A stretch of 64,000 bases of DNA from Diploscapter coronatus (GCA_964036155.1 OZ038423.1:11733249-11797248), one strand, 5' to 3'. Shown: positions 24,653 through 36,824, counted from the stretch's first letter. Numbers and translations are program-made. The notes: generated by a model from the sequence alone, not told the origin.

Positions 24653-25155
24653 CTGCAAATTTAGGAATTTTTGTGAAGTTCGTCCAGATCATCCATCATT
24701 TATTTGAAAATTTCATGCACTTTAGAGATTAAATATCGCTGGACAAAAGGTGTATAAAGTGGGTGAAGTTTCCAATTCGATGTGGTGGGTGAGCTGGATG
24801 ATCTTTCCAAGAAACTTTTCAAGGTACGACAACTTGATAGAAGTGAAAAAACCACTGCTTCTACAGCAGAAATGTCAATGAATGCAAAGAAACAAGTGAA
24901 TTGCGATGCAATTGCAGTGACTCCGCCCACTTTCCTTCACTTTATGCTCTGCAGAATTTTGGGCCCAGTTTTGTTAATTTATTTCATTTTCTGTCGATTG
25001 CTTGTTGAATTTCTTCGATTCTTTTCATCTACTGTATCAGGAAAAATTAACATTATTTTTCTGTATAGAAATTTCATTGCTTCTTTGCTCGCTTCGAGTT
25101 TTCTATCGTGATTTTATGTTATTTTGTTCATTTATGAATTCAGGTAAACTGAACG
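24653..25155. other. Divergent upstream region between the membrane gene and RPS7
   Basis: Should contain the missing first exon of the minus-strand membrane protein and the promoter or leader of RPS7. The plus-strand frame from 24782 (starting MVGELDDLSKKLFK) looks slightly gene-like but has no domain I recognise, so it is not called. Confidence 0.4.
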
Positions 25156-26882
25156 ATGCCGGAGATCATCGGAAAACTTCTGAAACAGGACAACAAACCA
25201 GCCACGGAGATCGAGAGGCAGTTCGCCCAGGCCCTCGTGGATGTCGGCAATGCGGGCGACGTGAAGAGTCAGCTCGCTGAGCTCTACATTCTCGGAGTTA
25301 GGGTAAGGGATTGAATGAGTTGATAGAGCATAACTGGAGAAAACAAGTTCTTTCGTATTCCACACAACTTTGCCAACTACTATTTGACTAGATGACGTGA
25401 ACTATCTTTTCCCATATTATTTCGCCCTACTTTCCTCCCCTCCCTATCTCTAACTATAGGTCTCGTCATCTCATCATATAGTAATTGTCCACGCTCTGTG
25501 CATAATTATTATACTTTTGTACAGAAACTGGGTGTAGAATTCAATAGTCCGCAGAGAGGATGAATACCTAATTCCTTTTCTTGCAGGAGATCGAAATGGG
25601 CGGAGGCAAGTCGGCGCTGCTTGTGTTCGTGCCCGTGCCTCAGCTGAAGGGCTTCCACAAAGTCCAAGACAAAATCGTTCGAGAACTCGAGAAGAAGTTC
25701 AACGGCAGACACATCCTTTTCTTGGCTAAGGTAAATCAATTCAAAATATAAGAGACATCATGGCTGGACGACAAGTGTTTTGCAAAAGTAGCGTTTTAGC
25801 TAATAACTTTGTTGTTTATGGGGCGGCCAGATCCCATTGTTCCAGTCTCTTATTCTAAAAGTCGAGCTATCCGACAACACTAACTATCCCTGATCTCACA
25901 AGAAATCAACTTTCAGTTTTTTTGGCGGACCGAAATTTGATGGTTCATTTTTAGACCGCAAGTTGATTTTTGTGAGACGAGGGGGATGAAGTTATAATTA
26001 ACGATTAGTACCATCGGATAGAGCTCGATTTTTAGAATATGGGACAGGGGCAACGAGGATCTGACCGCTTCATAGACAAAGTTATCTGCGGAAAACATTA
26101 CTTTCGCAAAAAAAAAAAAAACTTTCGTCCCCAGCCCTGATAGAAATGCGCTTCGAAACGGAATTGATAAAATCATCGAATTTAGCAGTTTCTTGAGATA
26201 AAGCGCAAAATCAATGCCTTACGGTATCACTGCGTCCTGTGAAATCGAGTCGCAATATCGAGGCTATGGCTACATTCAATTAATTTCAGCGTCGCATTCT
26301 GCCGAAGCCCCTGCGCGGCACCAAAGCCCGCCCCCAAAAGCAGAAGAGGCCGCGTTCGCGCACACTCACTGCCGTCCACGAGGCCTGGCTCGATGAGATC
26401 GTCTTCCCTGCAGAGGTCGTTGGCAAGAGGATCCGCGTCAAACTCGATGGAAAGAAGATCTACAAGGCAAGTCGTCTAGAATGTACTAGAAACGAGAATG
26501 GGCGGATAGGAACCATCATACCGCACCAAATGGGTATTGTGGGCCGATAAACCGCCGAAAGTGATCATTTACGAATGCAGTCCAGAAAAATGGTCGTAGT
26601 CTAGCCGCATATGACTTGAATACATTACCACTCTGGACACAATCTTCATCCCTTTGAGTGGGACTAACTCCTCTTATAAAAGCTGTACAGCCATATATTT
26701 TTCAGTAATATACGGCTGCATGGCTTTACAAGAAGCCGGAATAACTTGGTCTGTTTCAGGTGCATCTGGACCGCTCTCAGCAGACCAACATCGGGCACAA
26801 AATCGACACATTCGCGGCCGTCTATCGCAAACTCACCGGCAAGGAGGTCCAGTTCGAGTTCCCCGTTGAGCCCAACTATTAA
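25156..26882 (+). CDS. RPS7: Ribosomal protein S7 (eS7)
   Basis: Four exons: 25156-25302, 25587-25730, 26290-26466 and 26760-26882; 196 aa against about 194 in vertebrates. [39 protein letters not shown] and [20 protein letters not shown] are diagnostic of this small-subunit protein, which binds 18S rRNA and helps its processing. The start follows an AATTCAG acceptor by 12 nt. Intron 3 uses a GC donor (AAG/GCAAGT). Intron 2 contains a hAT-like foldback. A polyadenylation signal AATAAA lies at 26946. Confidence 0.97.
25759..26139. repeat. hAT-like foldback element in RPS7 intron 2
   Basis: The ends read CATGGCTGG and CCAGCCCTG. Arms of roughly 170 bp are inverted copies; TCTTATTCTAAAAGTCGAGC is matched on the other arm by CCATATTCTAAAAATCGAGC. 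The flanks AGAGACAT and ATAGAAAT agree at 6 of 8 positions, fitting an old 8-bp target duplication. The element is 381 bp with no coding sequence and a poly-A run near the right end. Confidence 0.75.
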
Positions 26883-27241
26883 AATTATTGTTTCCCTCCT
26901 CTTTCATTTTTTTTGTTGAACCTTCTTTGGATGTTTGTTTGAGAAAATAAACGGTTGTTTATTTCAAATATTTGAACTGACGAGTTATTGAATCCATTTC
27001 CCACCACAACAATCATGCAGATTCCACACATCATTGAAAATGAATGAAGAAATTGGAGAAACTGGCGAATCTGTCAAAGACATAATGGGGATCGACGCAA
27101 CTGCAGTGGACAGGACGGTCTAGTGGAGGGGGTTCCCAGGCAGATGAAGATGTACAGCGACTCGTAACAAACAGTAAGGGAAATTGCTTTCGCATTTGAA
27201 GAAATAGATGAATTGCAAAAGAGAAGAATGAACTAATTGGG

Positions 27242-27598
27242 ATGACCGTCCTGATGTTCATCCTCGTTCTGTGCACCTTTGCACTAGGCTACCGCGTGCT
27301 CTACACTCGAATTACTGCATATGGGGCGATAACGAGGCGACTGAAGGCACTGAGGAAGTACAACACAGCACTCGACGATGCTGACATCGACTTCGAACTC
27401 GTCTATAACAATCGACAGACAGGATGGAATGAAGTGAAGATTTTTTTAAAATTTATTCAACACCCATTTATAATCTAAATTCCGTTTTTGTATAAAATAC
27501 TAATTTTGTGTAAAAAGTGGGTGTGAAGTACAGTAAGTCGAAGAGTGCAAGAGGACAACGAGTGGATTGCCGAATTACAGGAGATTCGAAGTGAATGA
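27242..27598 (+). CDS. Predicted 69-aa single-span membrane protein
   Basis: Exon 27242-27433 encodes MTVLMFILVLCTFALGYRV, an N-terminal hydrophobic segment, then a basic and acidic tail through RQTGWNE. The best acceptor in phase is ATTACAG ending at 27580, giving a short last exon, EIRSE and stop. Other acceptors nearby would give a different tail. I do not recognise it. It lies 359 nt after RPS7 on the same strand. Confidence 0.45.
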
Positions 27599-28634
27599 GA
27601 AGTTACATTCACACGGGGATAGTGCCAATTCGATAGGAGTGAACACGAAGGAACGAACGAAGTATGAATTATGCAAGATATGGAAGCAAAGCGCAAGCAA
27701 CATAATCGGAAATCTCTTTCAAGTCTTCATAAAACACTTTTATTTATAAGCTGCAGACAATTTTCGAACTGCAGAACGATGAAATAATGCCGAATAAACG
27801 AAGAAAATAGAGGGAGTAAGCAAAATGAAGAGGAACCTGACGAGTTGCACCGAAAACATAGTGAAAATGAAATTGAAGAGGGGGAATTGAAATAGGCACA
27901 TCGCGTTGATTGTTGAATGAATGAATGATTGAATTGACAAGGGAGTTTACCCAAATGTCTGACGCCAAATCGCTTGCATTCTCGTACTCGGGGGTTTTCA
28001 GATATCGTCGTTCCGAATTTGAAGTTGCTTTTTCCTAACGATGCACTAGGACCAAGCTCTGGAAATCCGATTTTACCTTCTGTTCATTGATAGTAATGCT
28101 GGGCAATGAGCCACATTTATCAGCATTACTATCAGCGAACAAAGGCAAAATTGGGTCTCCAGATTTTGGTCTTAGCTCACCGTTAGGGAAAGCGGACTTC
28201 AGATCTGGGACGTCGATGTCTGAAAATCCCCGAGTACGAAAGTGCAAGCGATTTGGCGTCAGACACTTCTTAGGTGGCTTCCTTTGTGAGTCACTAGGGT
28301 TAGGCAAATTAGGTAGACAAAGACACAGAGTAAGAGCAGAGCAGAGCAGTAATGTATTAGTAGAAGAAACAAAGCAAAGAGACAAATCTGTTCATAAAGC
28401 ATAGACGAGTTTGATGAGTTCGCTTATCACTGTTTAGTAGAAGTATTCTGAATGATCCGCACACATTGGGTTTGCAAGGAATGAGGAGAGGGTTTAGATA
28501 CAACAACCATTGATGAAATGAATGATATCTTATCCATTCGAGTCGAGGAATTGCCTATATAGGAGATAGAAAATACAATTACACAAGTACAAGTACATTT
28601 GAGTTAGTTTCGAGTAAATCTGTGGGCGAATAAC
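27599..28634. other. Convergent intergenic region with a large hairpin
   Basis: No gene supported. The interval lies between the ends of the small plus-strand gene and the minus-strand SH3 adaptor. It is dominated by the 309-bp foldback at 27956-28264. Confidence 0.55.
27956..28264. repeat. 309-bp foldback element with about 145-bp arms
   Basis: The left end TGTCTGACGCCAAATCGCTT is exactly repeated in inverted form at the right end. The arms continue to TGATAGTAATGCTG near the centre with scattered mismatches. The loop is only about 18 nt (GGCAATGAGCCACATTTAT). A transcript would fold into one long, mismatched double-stranded RNA. Confidence 0.85.
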
Positions 28635-31600
28635 TTAGCGCTTTTCCAGAATGGCGAGTCGTTGTTCGAGTAGAGCGATGCGGTCCAGCAGCAGATTATA
28701 TTCGGCACGAGAGACGAAGTCGGACGAAGGATGGGATGCGGAATGGGAAGCGCCGCCACTGGGAGAGATGGACGAGGCCGGGGAAGAGGACTTGTGCAAC
28801 AAGGGCTGCTTGCCCTCAGAGTCACTCGCTGCAGAGACGCCGAATGTCGCAGGTCGAAGGACGGAGACTTTGGGCTGCGTGATGGAGGGGGAAGAATTAG
28901 ATGCAGGAGCTCCCTGAAACATAAGAAATTCTCTTGAAGGATCAATAATAATTCGTACGGTCGTGGGCCAAAACAGTTTTCGAGGAAACCCTCGAATCCC
29001 ATCAAATTTGAGAAACCACTTGTGCTCTCTAGACATATACAGTGCCGTCCATGTGTCTTGGAACTTTCAGTTTTTTCGAAAAATATTCCTCCAATGAAAT
29101 TTTTAAATTAAAATTTTTTTTTTAGATGAAAGCTATTTCTATGGGCTTCAAAACGGCATATCGAAATTGCGCGCTATTTACACCGTAGCTGTGTAAATTT
29201 CGTAAAATTAGAATCGGATCGTCCAAGAGTCTTGGAACTTTTACTATTTTTGTTTTTTCATCGTTATTATCTTATTTTTTGTCGTATTTATTGAATATTT
29301 TTATTGATCTGTGTAGATTTGATCGATTTCCGATGGTTTGTCGCAAATATTACACCGTCGAGTTGAAGGAGAGGATCGTCAAGGACGTCAAGGTCAGACA
29401 CAGTTTCGCCGGCACAGCTGCTATCTTCCACGTCTCCAAGCAGCTATTTTCTCGCTGATTTGATGACACACAACACTGCCAATTCCTGCAGAACCACCCC
29501 AAGACTGGTGGACCCCTCAAGACCAGTAAGCACGTCAACAAAATGATTATTAGAACCTCTCGTTCCAATTCTCGCCTTACTGCTTCCCAAATTTTTACCG
29601 AAATTTCTCCAATTCTTGACGATAAAATTTCTACCACCACTATAAAACGTTGCTTGGGTAAGGGGGGTTCTAATGGTAGGGTTGGGGTTCGTAAGCTGTT
29701 TATCCCCAAAAAATAATTGACCGAACGAAAAAATTGGGCGAAGTCGCATAAGGACTGGTCACGGCGCAGTGGTCTAAAATTCTTTAAAACGACGAATTCA
29801 AGTTTAATATGTTTGGAAATGGTAAGAAACGGTGGATTCGACGTCTGGTAGGTACCAGATTCGACCCCAAATACCAAATGCCCACCGTCAAGCACGGTTG
29901 TGGATTTGTCACTGTATGGGGATGTTTCAGTGCATCTGACGTCGGTCCCCTTGTGCGTATTGATGGACGAATGGACGTCAATATGTACAAGGGGATACTG
30001 GAGAAGCACATGCTTCCTTTTTCCAAGAAAAAAAATCCCCACTGGATGGATATTCCAGCAGGATAATGGCCACAAGCACAGATCTGCCGTAGTACCGAAG
30101 TGGTTCAAGGCGAGAAAAGTGAACGTCCTACCATGAACTTCTCAATCCTTGACTTGAATCCGATAGAATATTTGTGGGACGATCTGGAGAGACGAGTTAA
30201 AGGGCATTCGAGCTCGAAATGCCGACGAAAAGTTCGCCATTCTGTCCCGGGAATGGGACAAGACAGACCAGTGCACGATCGATCTTCTGATGGCTTCAAT
30301 GCCCAACAGATATGAAGAAGTCATCAAGTTTAAGGGTTTTCGACTCGCTATTGAGCTAATCTTATTATTTTATCAACTTTTTTTATCATTATCTTATTTC
30401 TAAGTTATTTATAAATATTTTTAATAGTGTCATGTTAAAGTTCCAAGACTCTTGGACGGGTATTCTTTAAAAAAATATTTTTTTAAAATTATTTTTGCTC
30501 ATTCTTACTTTAAAAATTTATGCTAAATGTGTAATTTTTAACGTAGTTTTAGAATAAATAAAGTTTTAAAAATATATTTGTATTAGTCAAGATTTAAAAA
30601 TAAAAAATCGAAAGTTCCAAGACACATGGACGGCACTGTATATCTATATATAGTGCAAAAGCGAGCGTAAACCGATTTTTACTCGTTTTCGCGGATTTTA
30701 TGTATTATTTCGAATTTTTTCTGGAATTCTTCCACTCCAGAGTGATTTTCTATTGATTATTGACTAGGTCCATTTTGACATTAAAATTTCCAAAAGTGAA
30801 TAAGAAAAGCGATCAGGATAACCAGAAATAGAAAGCGATATTTTCCGACGCGACTACTCCAAAATAGAGCAATGTACACTTTTAGAAAAATGACCAGTCT
30901 CAGAAAACTTGGTTTGGCCCACGACTGCATTTAGTAAAGCCCACTTCTTGTCTGCACGTTTCTAGCGCATTATGTATAAAAACTGGGTTATGCAGAAGCC
31001 AGAATAATTCAACTCACAATGCTAGCCGTGACGGTGAATCCCGTGGACAGACTTGTGGTGACAGGCGCGTGTGTCTGATGTGATTGCTTCTCCGCCTGTC
31101 CACTCACATTCCCCGTGCCAGTTCCATTGCTGCTGCTGTTGTAAGGAGCAGTGCCAATCTCGCTGATTGTCATCTGGCTGCTGGCGAACAGATTTTCCTG
31201 CGATTCTTTCTTCTTCAGCACCATCATGCTCGTCGGTCGCTTCGCATTCGGGGGGCGCGGTCTGCCTTTCGTTACATGATTCAGGTTCGATAACTGCAAA
31301 GAGAATAATTCATTTCATTCACGAATTCATTTGATTGCATTTAGGGGTGTCCAAAATTTATCCGCTCAAGATTTTTGGCAATTTTCCCATTCCCGTTCGT
31401 CCCAATTTTTGCACTAAATTTTTTACCTGTCTCCAACCCATTCTCGTCCCCGTCCCAAAAAATAGAATCTTGGACACCCGATTGCATCCATACCTGATCA
31501 TTAGCAGTCTCGTCACTCCATCCCGGCTCTGCAGTCAGACTCGAGGGTCGAACGTCTGCATTGTCCTGCTTCGAGCGAGAAATCTGGTCGGGGTTCAGCG

Positions 31601-33791
31601 GCTTAAAGTTCTGAAATTCAGGATTTTCTATTGAAATCTTTTAAATTGGATTACTTTGTTAAGATTCTCCCGAAGAGCTGCAAAATTGGCTGATTTAGGA
31701 GGAATGGATGCAGCTGCAGCAGACGGAATGGGCGCAGCAGCAGGGGCACTGCTGGATGGAGGGGCGTTGGCCGCGCTGCTCGGCACTGGAGGCACCGTGT
31801 CCAACACTTTGGGTTTGAGTGGTTTGGCCGGAACAGCAGGTGGTTGGGCTGTGGGAAGGACGGGCACTGGGGCAGAGCCACTTGGAGGACCAGATACAGG
31901 CACTGTGAGGGGAGGCTTCGACGCTGAAGGAGGCAGCTTCTGGAGAGTCGAGACGTGTACTCCTGAGGGCGTATTGATTGGCACCTGAAAGGAGAAGAAA
32001 TTAAAAGGAAATTCGATATGGCAACAGGGAGACATGAACAGAGCAAACAAAGGGAGGCACAGGGAAGGAGGCAAGGGCTAATTAGGCAACTCCAAACCAA
32101 AACAGATCAGTGAGGGGTGTCAAGTTACCATCGATTCAGCTGAATTCAACGTTCAACGAGCACAGCAAAGGGCAGGGTTAATGTTAATGGAAGACTGTTA
32201 GGGAATTGCAAGGAGAATGCAATGTGTTGTTGGAATGATTCATGCAAAGCAGCCGAATGGAGCAGCTGCATGCGACATGAATGCACAGCGGGGAGGCATC
32301 AGTCAAGAAATTTGATTATTATCAATTCAAAAAGGAGTTAGTCTGATTGGAGGTTGGCGAGGAATTGGCAAAACGCAAGCTACTTGGCATTCCCATTCGC
32401 ATTCCGCTTACATTGATGAGTTCGACAAAGTTGTCGGGAAAGACCCCCTTCCTTCCATTCAATTCTCCCGAGTACCAGCCCGGATCGCCACAGTCCTTGC
32501 TCAACACGTTTATCAGAATGCCGACCTTTAATTTTCCACTTATTTTCTAGGAAAATGAAATCCTATGTGTGAAGATTGAGAAGAAAGATGACTGCGTAGC
32601 AAACAAATAAAGCTGTTTGAGGACACGTTTTGTGAGCTCACCTCATTCAATCGAAGCTCGTCCGAGTTCTGAGGCTCGTAAGTGAATTTCACCTTCGCCA
32701 TTTCTGAAAAATGAATATGCCGAGTATATAGTATTCTATATTTTGCACTATTTTTCCTGAAAACAGTTAATGGGATCTAACTCTCGACGGTGTGAGAAAT
32801 GGGAAAATATCTAGCTTTATCCCATTTCCATTAGATAGCTTAGAATATAGATAGGGGATAGAGCTTAGTCTCACAAGAGGAGAGTTTAAAATTTGTCTCA
32901 TAGTGAAACCTGGCCATTCTCCCTATCTATCCATAAATTGAAAAGGGTGGAACCATATATTTCTCCCACCGTCGATAATTAGATCCGTTGACTGTTTTCA
33001 AATATTTTTAGGAGAAAATTATTCAAGAAAAATGGTGTAAAAATATAAAAGACCACCCGTATTTCGAGAAGATTCACAGTGAAATACCTTTAGTTTTGGT
33101 CTCCTCCTTGACAATGACGCTGGCAGAGGCGAGAATGAGCGAGGGCTGCCTGTCGACTGCCTTCGGTTCACCCGACTCCCCAATGCCTTTCCTCATCACA
33201 GGCAAATCCTCTTCCTTCTTCGTCGGCTGTTTCTCCTTCGAAATCGCAGCAGCACTGCTCGGCTTGGGTACCGTGAAGTTGGTCGGGTACATGCCGATTT
33301 TCCCGGTTCGCAGCAGTTTGCCTTTATTCCAGCCATCTTCGATTTCTTCTATCACCTGAAAAATGAATAGTTTGAATTTGAAAAGAAAATGTAAGAACGA
33401 ATGGTTCACCTCAATAACATCTTCGACTTGGAGAGACAATTCATCGTCCTGCACAGCCTGATAGGGAAATGCAGCAACCGCCTGCTGAGTCTGCTTGCCT
33501 TTCTTCTGCTCGTGCAGTCTGCCTCCATTTTGCGTCCCTCCAGCCCCGAAATTCTCCACCTTCGAGAGTCGATCCACCAAGTTCTTCACCGTCACGTTGC
33601 CCGTCATTATCTCGCTCTGCAATCCACAGGAATTAAGTCACGCCGAATTTCTAGGTACCCCCAGTTGCCGGCTCAAAGAATTGGCTTACGGAAAATAATT
33701 CAGTTTACATATTCAAATTTGAGCACTTGCGTTCTCTACCTATAGAACTCGAATGAATGAATACCTGTGTGGTGGCCATCGTGCTTGCCAT
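28635..33791 (-). CDS. SH3KBP1/CD2AP-like: CD2AP/CIN85-type SH3 adaptor
   Basis: Nine exons: 33765-33791, 33410-33616, 33088-33355, 32642-32703, 32412-32546, 31655-31984, 31494-31610, 31018-31293 and 28635-28913; 566 aa, phases consistent. SH3-A spans about residues 55-110 (AVAAFPYQAVQDDELSL ... GKIGMYPTNFTV). SH3-B spans about 169-232 (MAKVKFTYEPQNSDELRL ... WYSGELNGRKGVFPDNFVEL). A Pro/Ala-rich region follows (about 234-343, with PAKPLKPK). A C-terminal coiled coil ends YNLLLDRIALLEQRLAILEK. CIN85/CD2AP proteins link receptors, Cbl and the actin cytoskeleton and have three SH3 domains; only two are visible here. The ATG directly follows a GGTCAG acceptor. Intron 8 (2.1 kb) holds a Tc1 element in antisense orientation. 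Confidence 0.85.
29040..30638 (+). mobile_element. Degenerate Tc1-like DNA transposon with IR/DR ends
   Basis: Terminal repeats CAGTGCCGTCCATGTGTCTT and its inverted copy are flanked by TA on both sides, as for Tc1/mariner elements. A second, related motif (CGTCCAAGAGTCTTGGAAC) lies about 175 bp inside each end (29216 and 30440), the two-site IR/DR arrangement known from Sleeping Beauty-type elements. Length is 1599 bp. It is inserted in intron 8 of the SH3 adaptor, opposite to the host gene. Confidence 0.93.
29337..30340 (+). pseudogene. Tc1 transposase remnant (DD34E type)
   Basis: Begins MVCRKYYTVELKERIVKDVK, a helix-turn-helix-like N-terminus, and soon hits a stop (29456). Later pieces in different frames include VTVWGCFSA, IFQQDNGHKH (second catalytic Asp), LDLNPIEYLW (final Glu) and MPNRYEEVIKFKG. 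Allowing for one lost base and TGG-to-TGA near 30135, the second Asp and the Glu are 34 residues apart, the Tc1 spacing. Several stops and frameshifts mean it is not functional. Confidence 0.88.
31341..31479. repeat. hAT-type MITE in the SH3 adaptor gene
   Basis: The left end TTAGGGGTGTCCAA and right end TTGGACACCC are inverted. GATTGCAT flanks both sides (31333-31340 and 31480-31487), a perfect 8-bp duplication. The element is 139 bp. The right terminus seems to have lost two or three bases. It lies in the intron between exons 8 and 7 (31294-31493). Confidence 0.78.
32757..33003. repeat. Foldback MITE in an SH3 adaptor intron
   Basis: The left arm has GAAAACAGTTAATGGGATCT then AACTCTCGACGGTGTGAGAAAT. 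The right arm reverse-complements to GAAAACAGTCAACGGATCT then AATTATCGACGGTGGGAGAAAT. It is about 247 bp with arms of roughly 100 bp and no coding content. Confidence 0.68.
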
Positions 33792-34845
33792 CTGACCACT
33801 TTCTCTGCTTTTCTTCGAACTGCTTCACAGATGCATCGATCAGTCGGCCCGTTGCGAACGCTCTACAATCGCAGACTCGTTAATTTACTGACAAAACGAA
33901 ACGAAATGAGTCAACACAAACAAAAAAGGAATGAAGGGGAGGAATGAGAATGCAGAATGCTGCATTGCAATGAAACTGGATGAGTGGAATGGAGGATGGA
34001 GAGAGTGGGTCTGAGGCCAGAAAGGACAGAAGGACAAAAAGACAGAAAGGAGAGAGGGAAAATCAATGCAACGGAAAGAGGGAAGGAGAGGCAGGAAAGG
34101 GAAGTGGACTGTTGCTGCTGTTAGGGCTGCTTGTACAGGATGAATGAGGGAATGACGAAATGATGATGGGATAAATGAAGAGGGCATATAAGGAGGAGTG
34201 GATATGAGGCTAAAGGATAGTGGACGGAAGGATGAAAGCTAAAGGGGAATGATCTACTAGCCGAAGGGCAGAAAGGAGAAATGCAGAAAGAACATGGAAA
34301 GGGGAAATATGTCGGGTAGGCAAGTATTGACTGGTCGAATGGAAGGCAAGAAGTAAGGAAAGGGCAGACGAGGAATGAGAAGATGAATGAGTCATCATCA
34401 TAAGAGAAATGAAGTTCTGCAGACTTCAATTGAACTGCACCGTATCGATTGTTGCATGTGAAAATGGAATGAAGAAAAGAAAGGTTTGCTCTCAAACTGT
34501 GGAAGAAAAACAGTCAATGAAAAACGAGGAAAGAGGAGAAACCTGACCCTTTAACCCGGTCATTCAAAGGCTTCTGCTTCTGCTTCGAACAGAAAAAAGC
34601 CTAATAAGCAGATCAAGCGGTCTTTTTTTTCGGTTTCCATGAGAAAAAGCATTGATTAACCGATCCAATCAGCTTATCATTTTTGAGAGGGGGTTTGCGA
34701 AGAAAACAATGAATGAACGAATGGATAAATTGAATGGATTGAATAAAGAAACTGTCAAATTGCATCGCTCTGCAGGTCTTTAAAGAAGAAAAAGAAGAAG
34801 AAAAGAGAAGAATGAGAGGAAGAACGAGAGGAAGGACTGCAGCTC

Positions 34846-34879
<34 letters not shown>

Positions 34880-36824
34880 CTCGCAGTCTCTCTATTGACA
34901 GATGTACCCCTTTCCTCTTTGCTCCTCTTCTTCCAAATCGAGAAGCTTTCCCACAAACATTAACGACGATACGCTCTTCCCTTTCAATCGATGAAGTCTT
35001 CTCTCTGCTTATCAACCCCCTCCATATGGCCATTTAGGGAGAATGCAAATTGTCTTCCATTCAAATCAATCAGATTTGTACAGTCAAACAATGCAATGCA
35101 TAATGTGATAAGGAATCGGCCAGTTGAACAGCACAAATGTGTTTTGCAAAGGGAAAGAGGAAAAGGGGAATTCCATAGAAAGAAGATCAAACAGTCTTGT
35201 TCGGTCTTAGAACCTAGTCACATTCTATAAGCACAATCTATTTCTTTCGATTTTCATACCGAGAAAGAGATTGTATTTTTGTACAGAAGTGAAGATGGAG
35301 ATCAGGTTAATTTAGGAGGAAAAGCATCGTTTGACCTCAATATAATTAGCTGGTGGCCTGTTGGATGAAGAGGAAGGTAAAAGAGAGGAGAAGAAGAGGG
35401 AAGAGGAGAAAGGGTAAAGGGAACAGAGGGCTGCACCTAATAATATCGAGTGAGTGTGGGAACAGAAACAGAACATATATGGAAGAGAGAGGGAAGACAG
35501 GCCTGTTGCAGAAAGAGAGAGGGAAAGGAGAATGTCTGCTTCTCTATGTCATGTTTAATGCTATTACTCCACTCTTCCACTATTTCCACTCCACCCCTCT
35601 TTTCTTCTTCTCATATTTGGAAGCAAGTCGCAATGCAATGTGTCGTGCAAAAAGTGGAATGCAGAAGGGAATGGCAAAGCAGGCAGATAATTGGCCTGCT
35701 TACGCACAAATATACCCACCAAGGCAGTCAAACAAACAATCACAACTATCTGACTGCTTTTCTGCACTTTGTACGCAATGGAATCTGATTGGATTTCCAA
35801 TGCATGTCACAGGTACGGTAATCCCAAAGGCCTTCACCCAATATTTAAATTCCAGATCTACATCCAAATCCTTATTTATCTCATTCCATCTCCAATCTTC
35901 TTCGGACAAGACAAAGGATTATTCAACTTTCCTTCATTCAACTCAATTCAAACACATGCGTGAATTCTCGCAGCTCTACAACTTTATTAAATCGGTTCTT
36001 CTCATCGTTTTCAATTTACCGGTATCTGTCAGAAGAAAACATTTCCAAACATGATCTAAATCTTAACAATTAAAAGTTAACAAAAAATTAGAAGAAAAAC
36101 GAACTACAGAATAACAAAAATCAGAAGATGAAGAATTTTGATGAGATTTAGAAGAATACATAACAAAAAAGGAGAAAATCAAGTACGATGTATTATGTAG
36201 CTGCTCATTTTCAACTGCATTTTATCGTAATTTTTTTTTTTAATATGTGTGAAAGTTGAGTTGAGATTCAGAACCACACATTACATATTTCAAAGTCTGA
36301 TGTCTCAACTCTAAAATAGACCGAAGAAAAAAGTCAATCGAAATTTTAACACACAAACACACGAAATGTCGAATTTCTAGTCGCTACGTTTGCGAAAACT
36401 AATTGCCTAAAATTAAATAACAACGCAAAAAGAAATGTACCTAAGCGGCATTTTGAACAAATCTGCCTACTTGCTGAGAGCAAAATTCGCGGGAATTTAA
36501 TAACTAAAAATTAATGAAAAGAAGAAGAATACAATTCCAAAACGAATTGAGCAATGCTTACAACAATGGTGATTTTTTTTTGTATTTTCTGTTTGATGTG
36601 CTTATTATTTAGTTTGAAGAAGAAACTATGCAAAGCAGTACTTGGCATGTTAATGGATAAACATTGCATTGCATTGTATTCATCGCTTGCTGCTAGTCCA
36701 TTGAGTTACCGTACTCCGATTGTTTTGATGAGCTGCGAAATGACACGAGCCTGGCGCCGAATGGCTGAGTTCGTGGTTATCGCTTGCAGCTCTGAAATTT
36801 CTTCACTCAATCATCTTCTCCATT
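33792..36824. other. 3-kb gene-poor interval with purine-rich and simple repeats
   Basis: The left part (33900-34800) is strongly GA-rich on the plus strand, with GGAAAG and GAAGAA runs, then the CA repeat. The plus-strand frame 35353-36054 is open for 233 codons but starts in Arg/Lys-Gly low complexity and has no recognised domain, so it is not called. The region should contain the promoter of the minus-strand SH3 adaptor and the 3' end of EDC4. Confidence 0.5.
34848..34877. repeat. CA dinucleotide microsatellite, 15 units
   Basis: Thirty bases of uninterrupted CA, likely polymorphic in length. Confidence 0.97.

Noticed and set aside
26467..26759. Possible snoRNA in RPS7 intron 3
   Set aside because: A short hairpin (CAGCCATATATT pairing with AATATACGGCTG) is visible near 26690, but no convincing C/D or two-hairpin H/ACA arrangement.
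29350..30108. 252-codon open frame on the minus strand
   Set aside because: It is the antisense of the Tc1 transposase remnant and has no domain of its own.
35353..36054. 233-codon open frame on the plus strand
   Set aside because: Starts in GA-rich low-complexity sequence coding Arg/Lys/Gly, no recognised domain, no splice logic and no acceptor near its ATG. Probably chance in a stop-poor tract.
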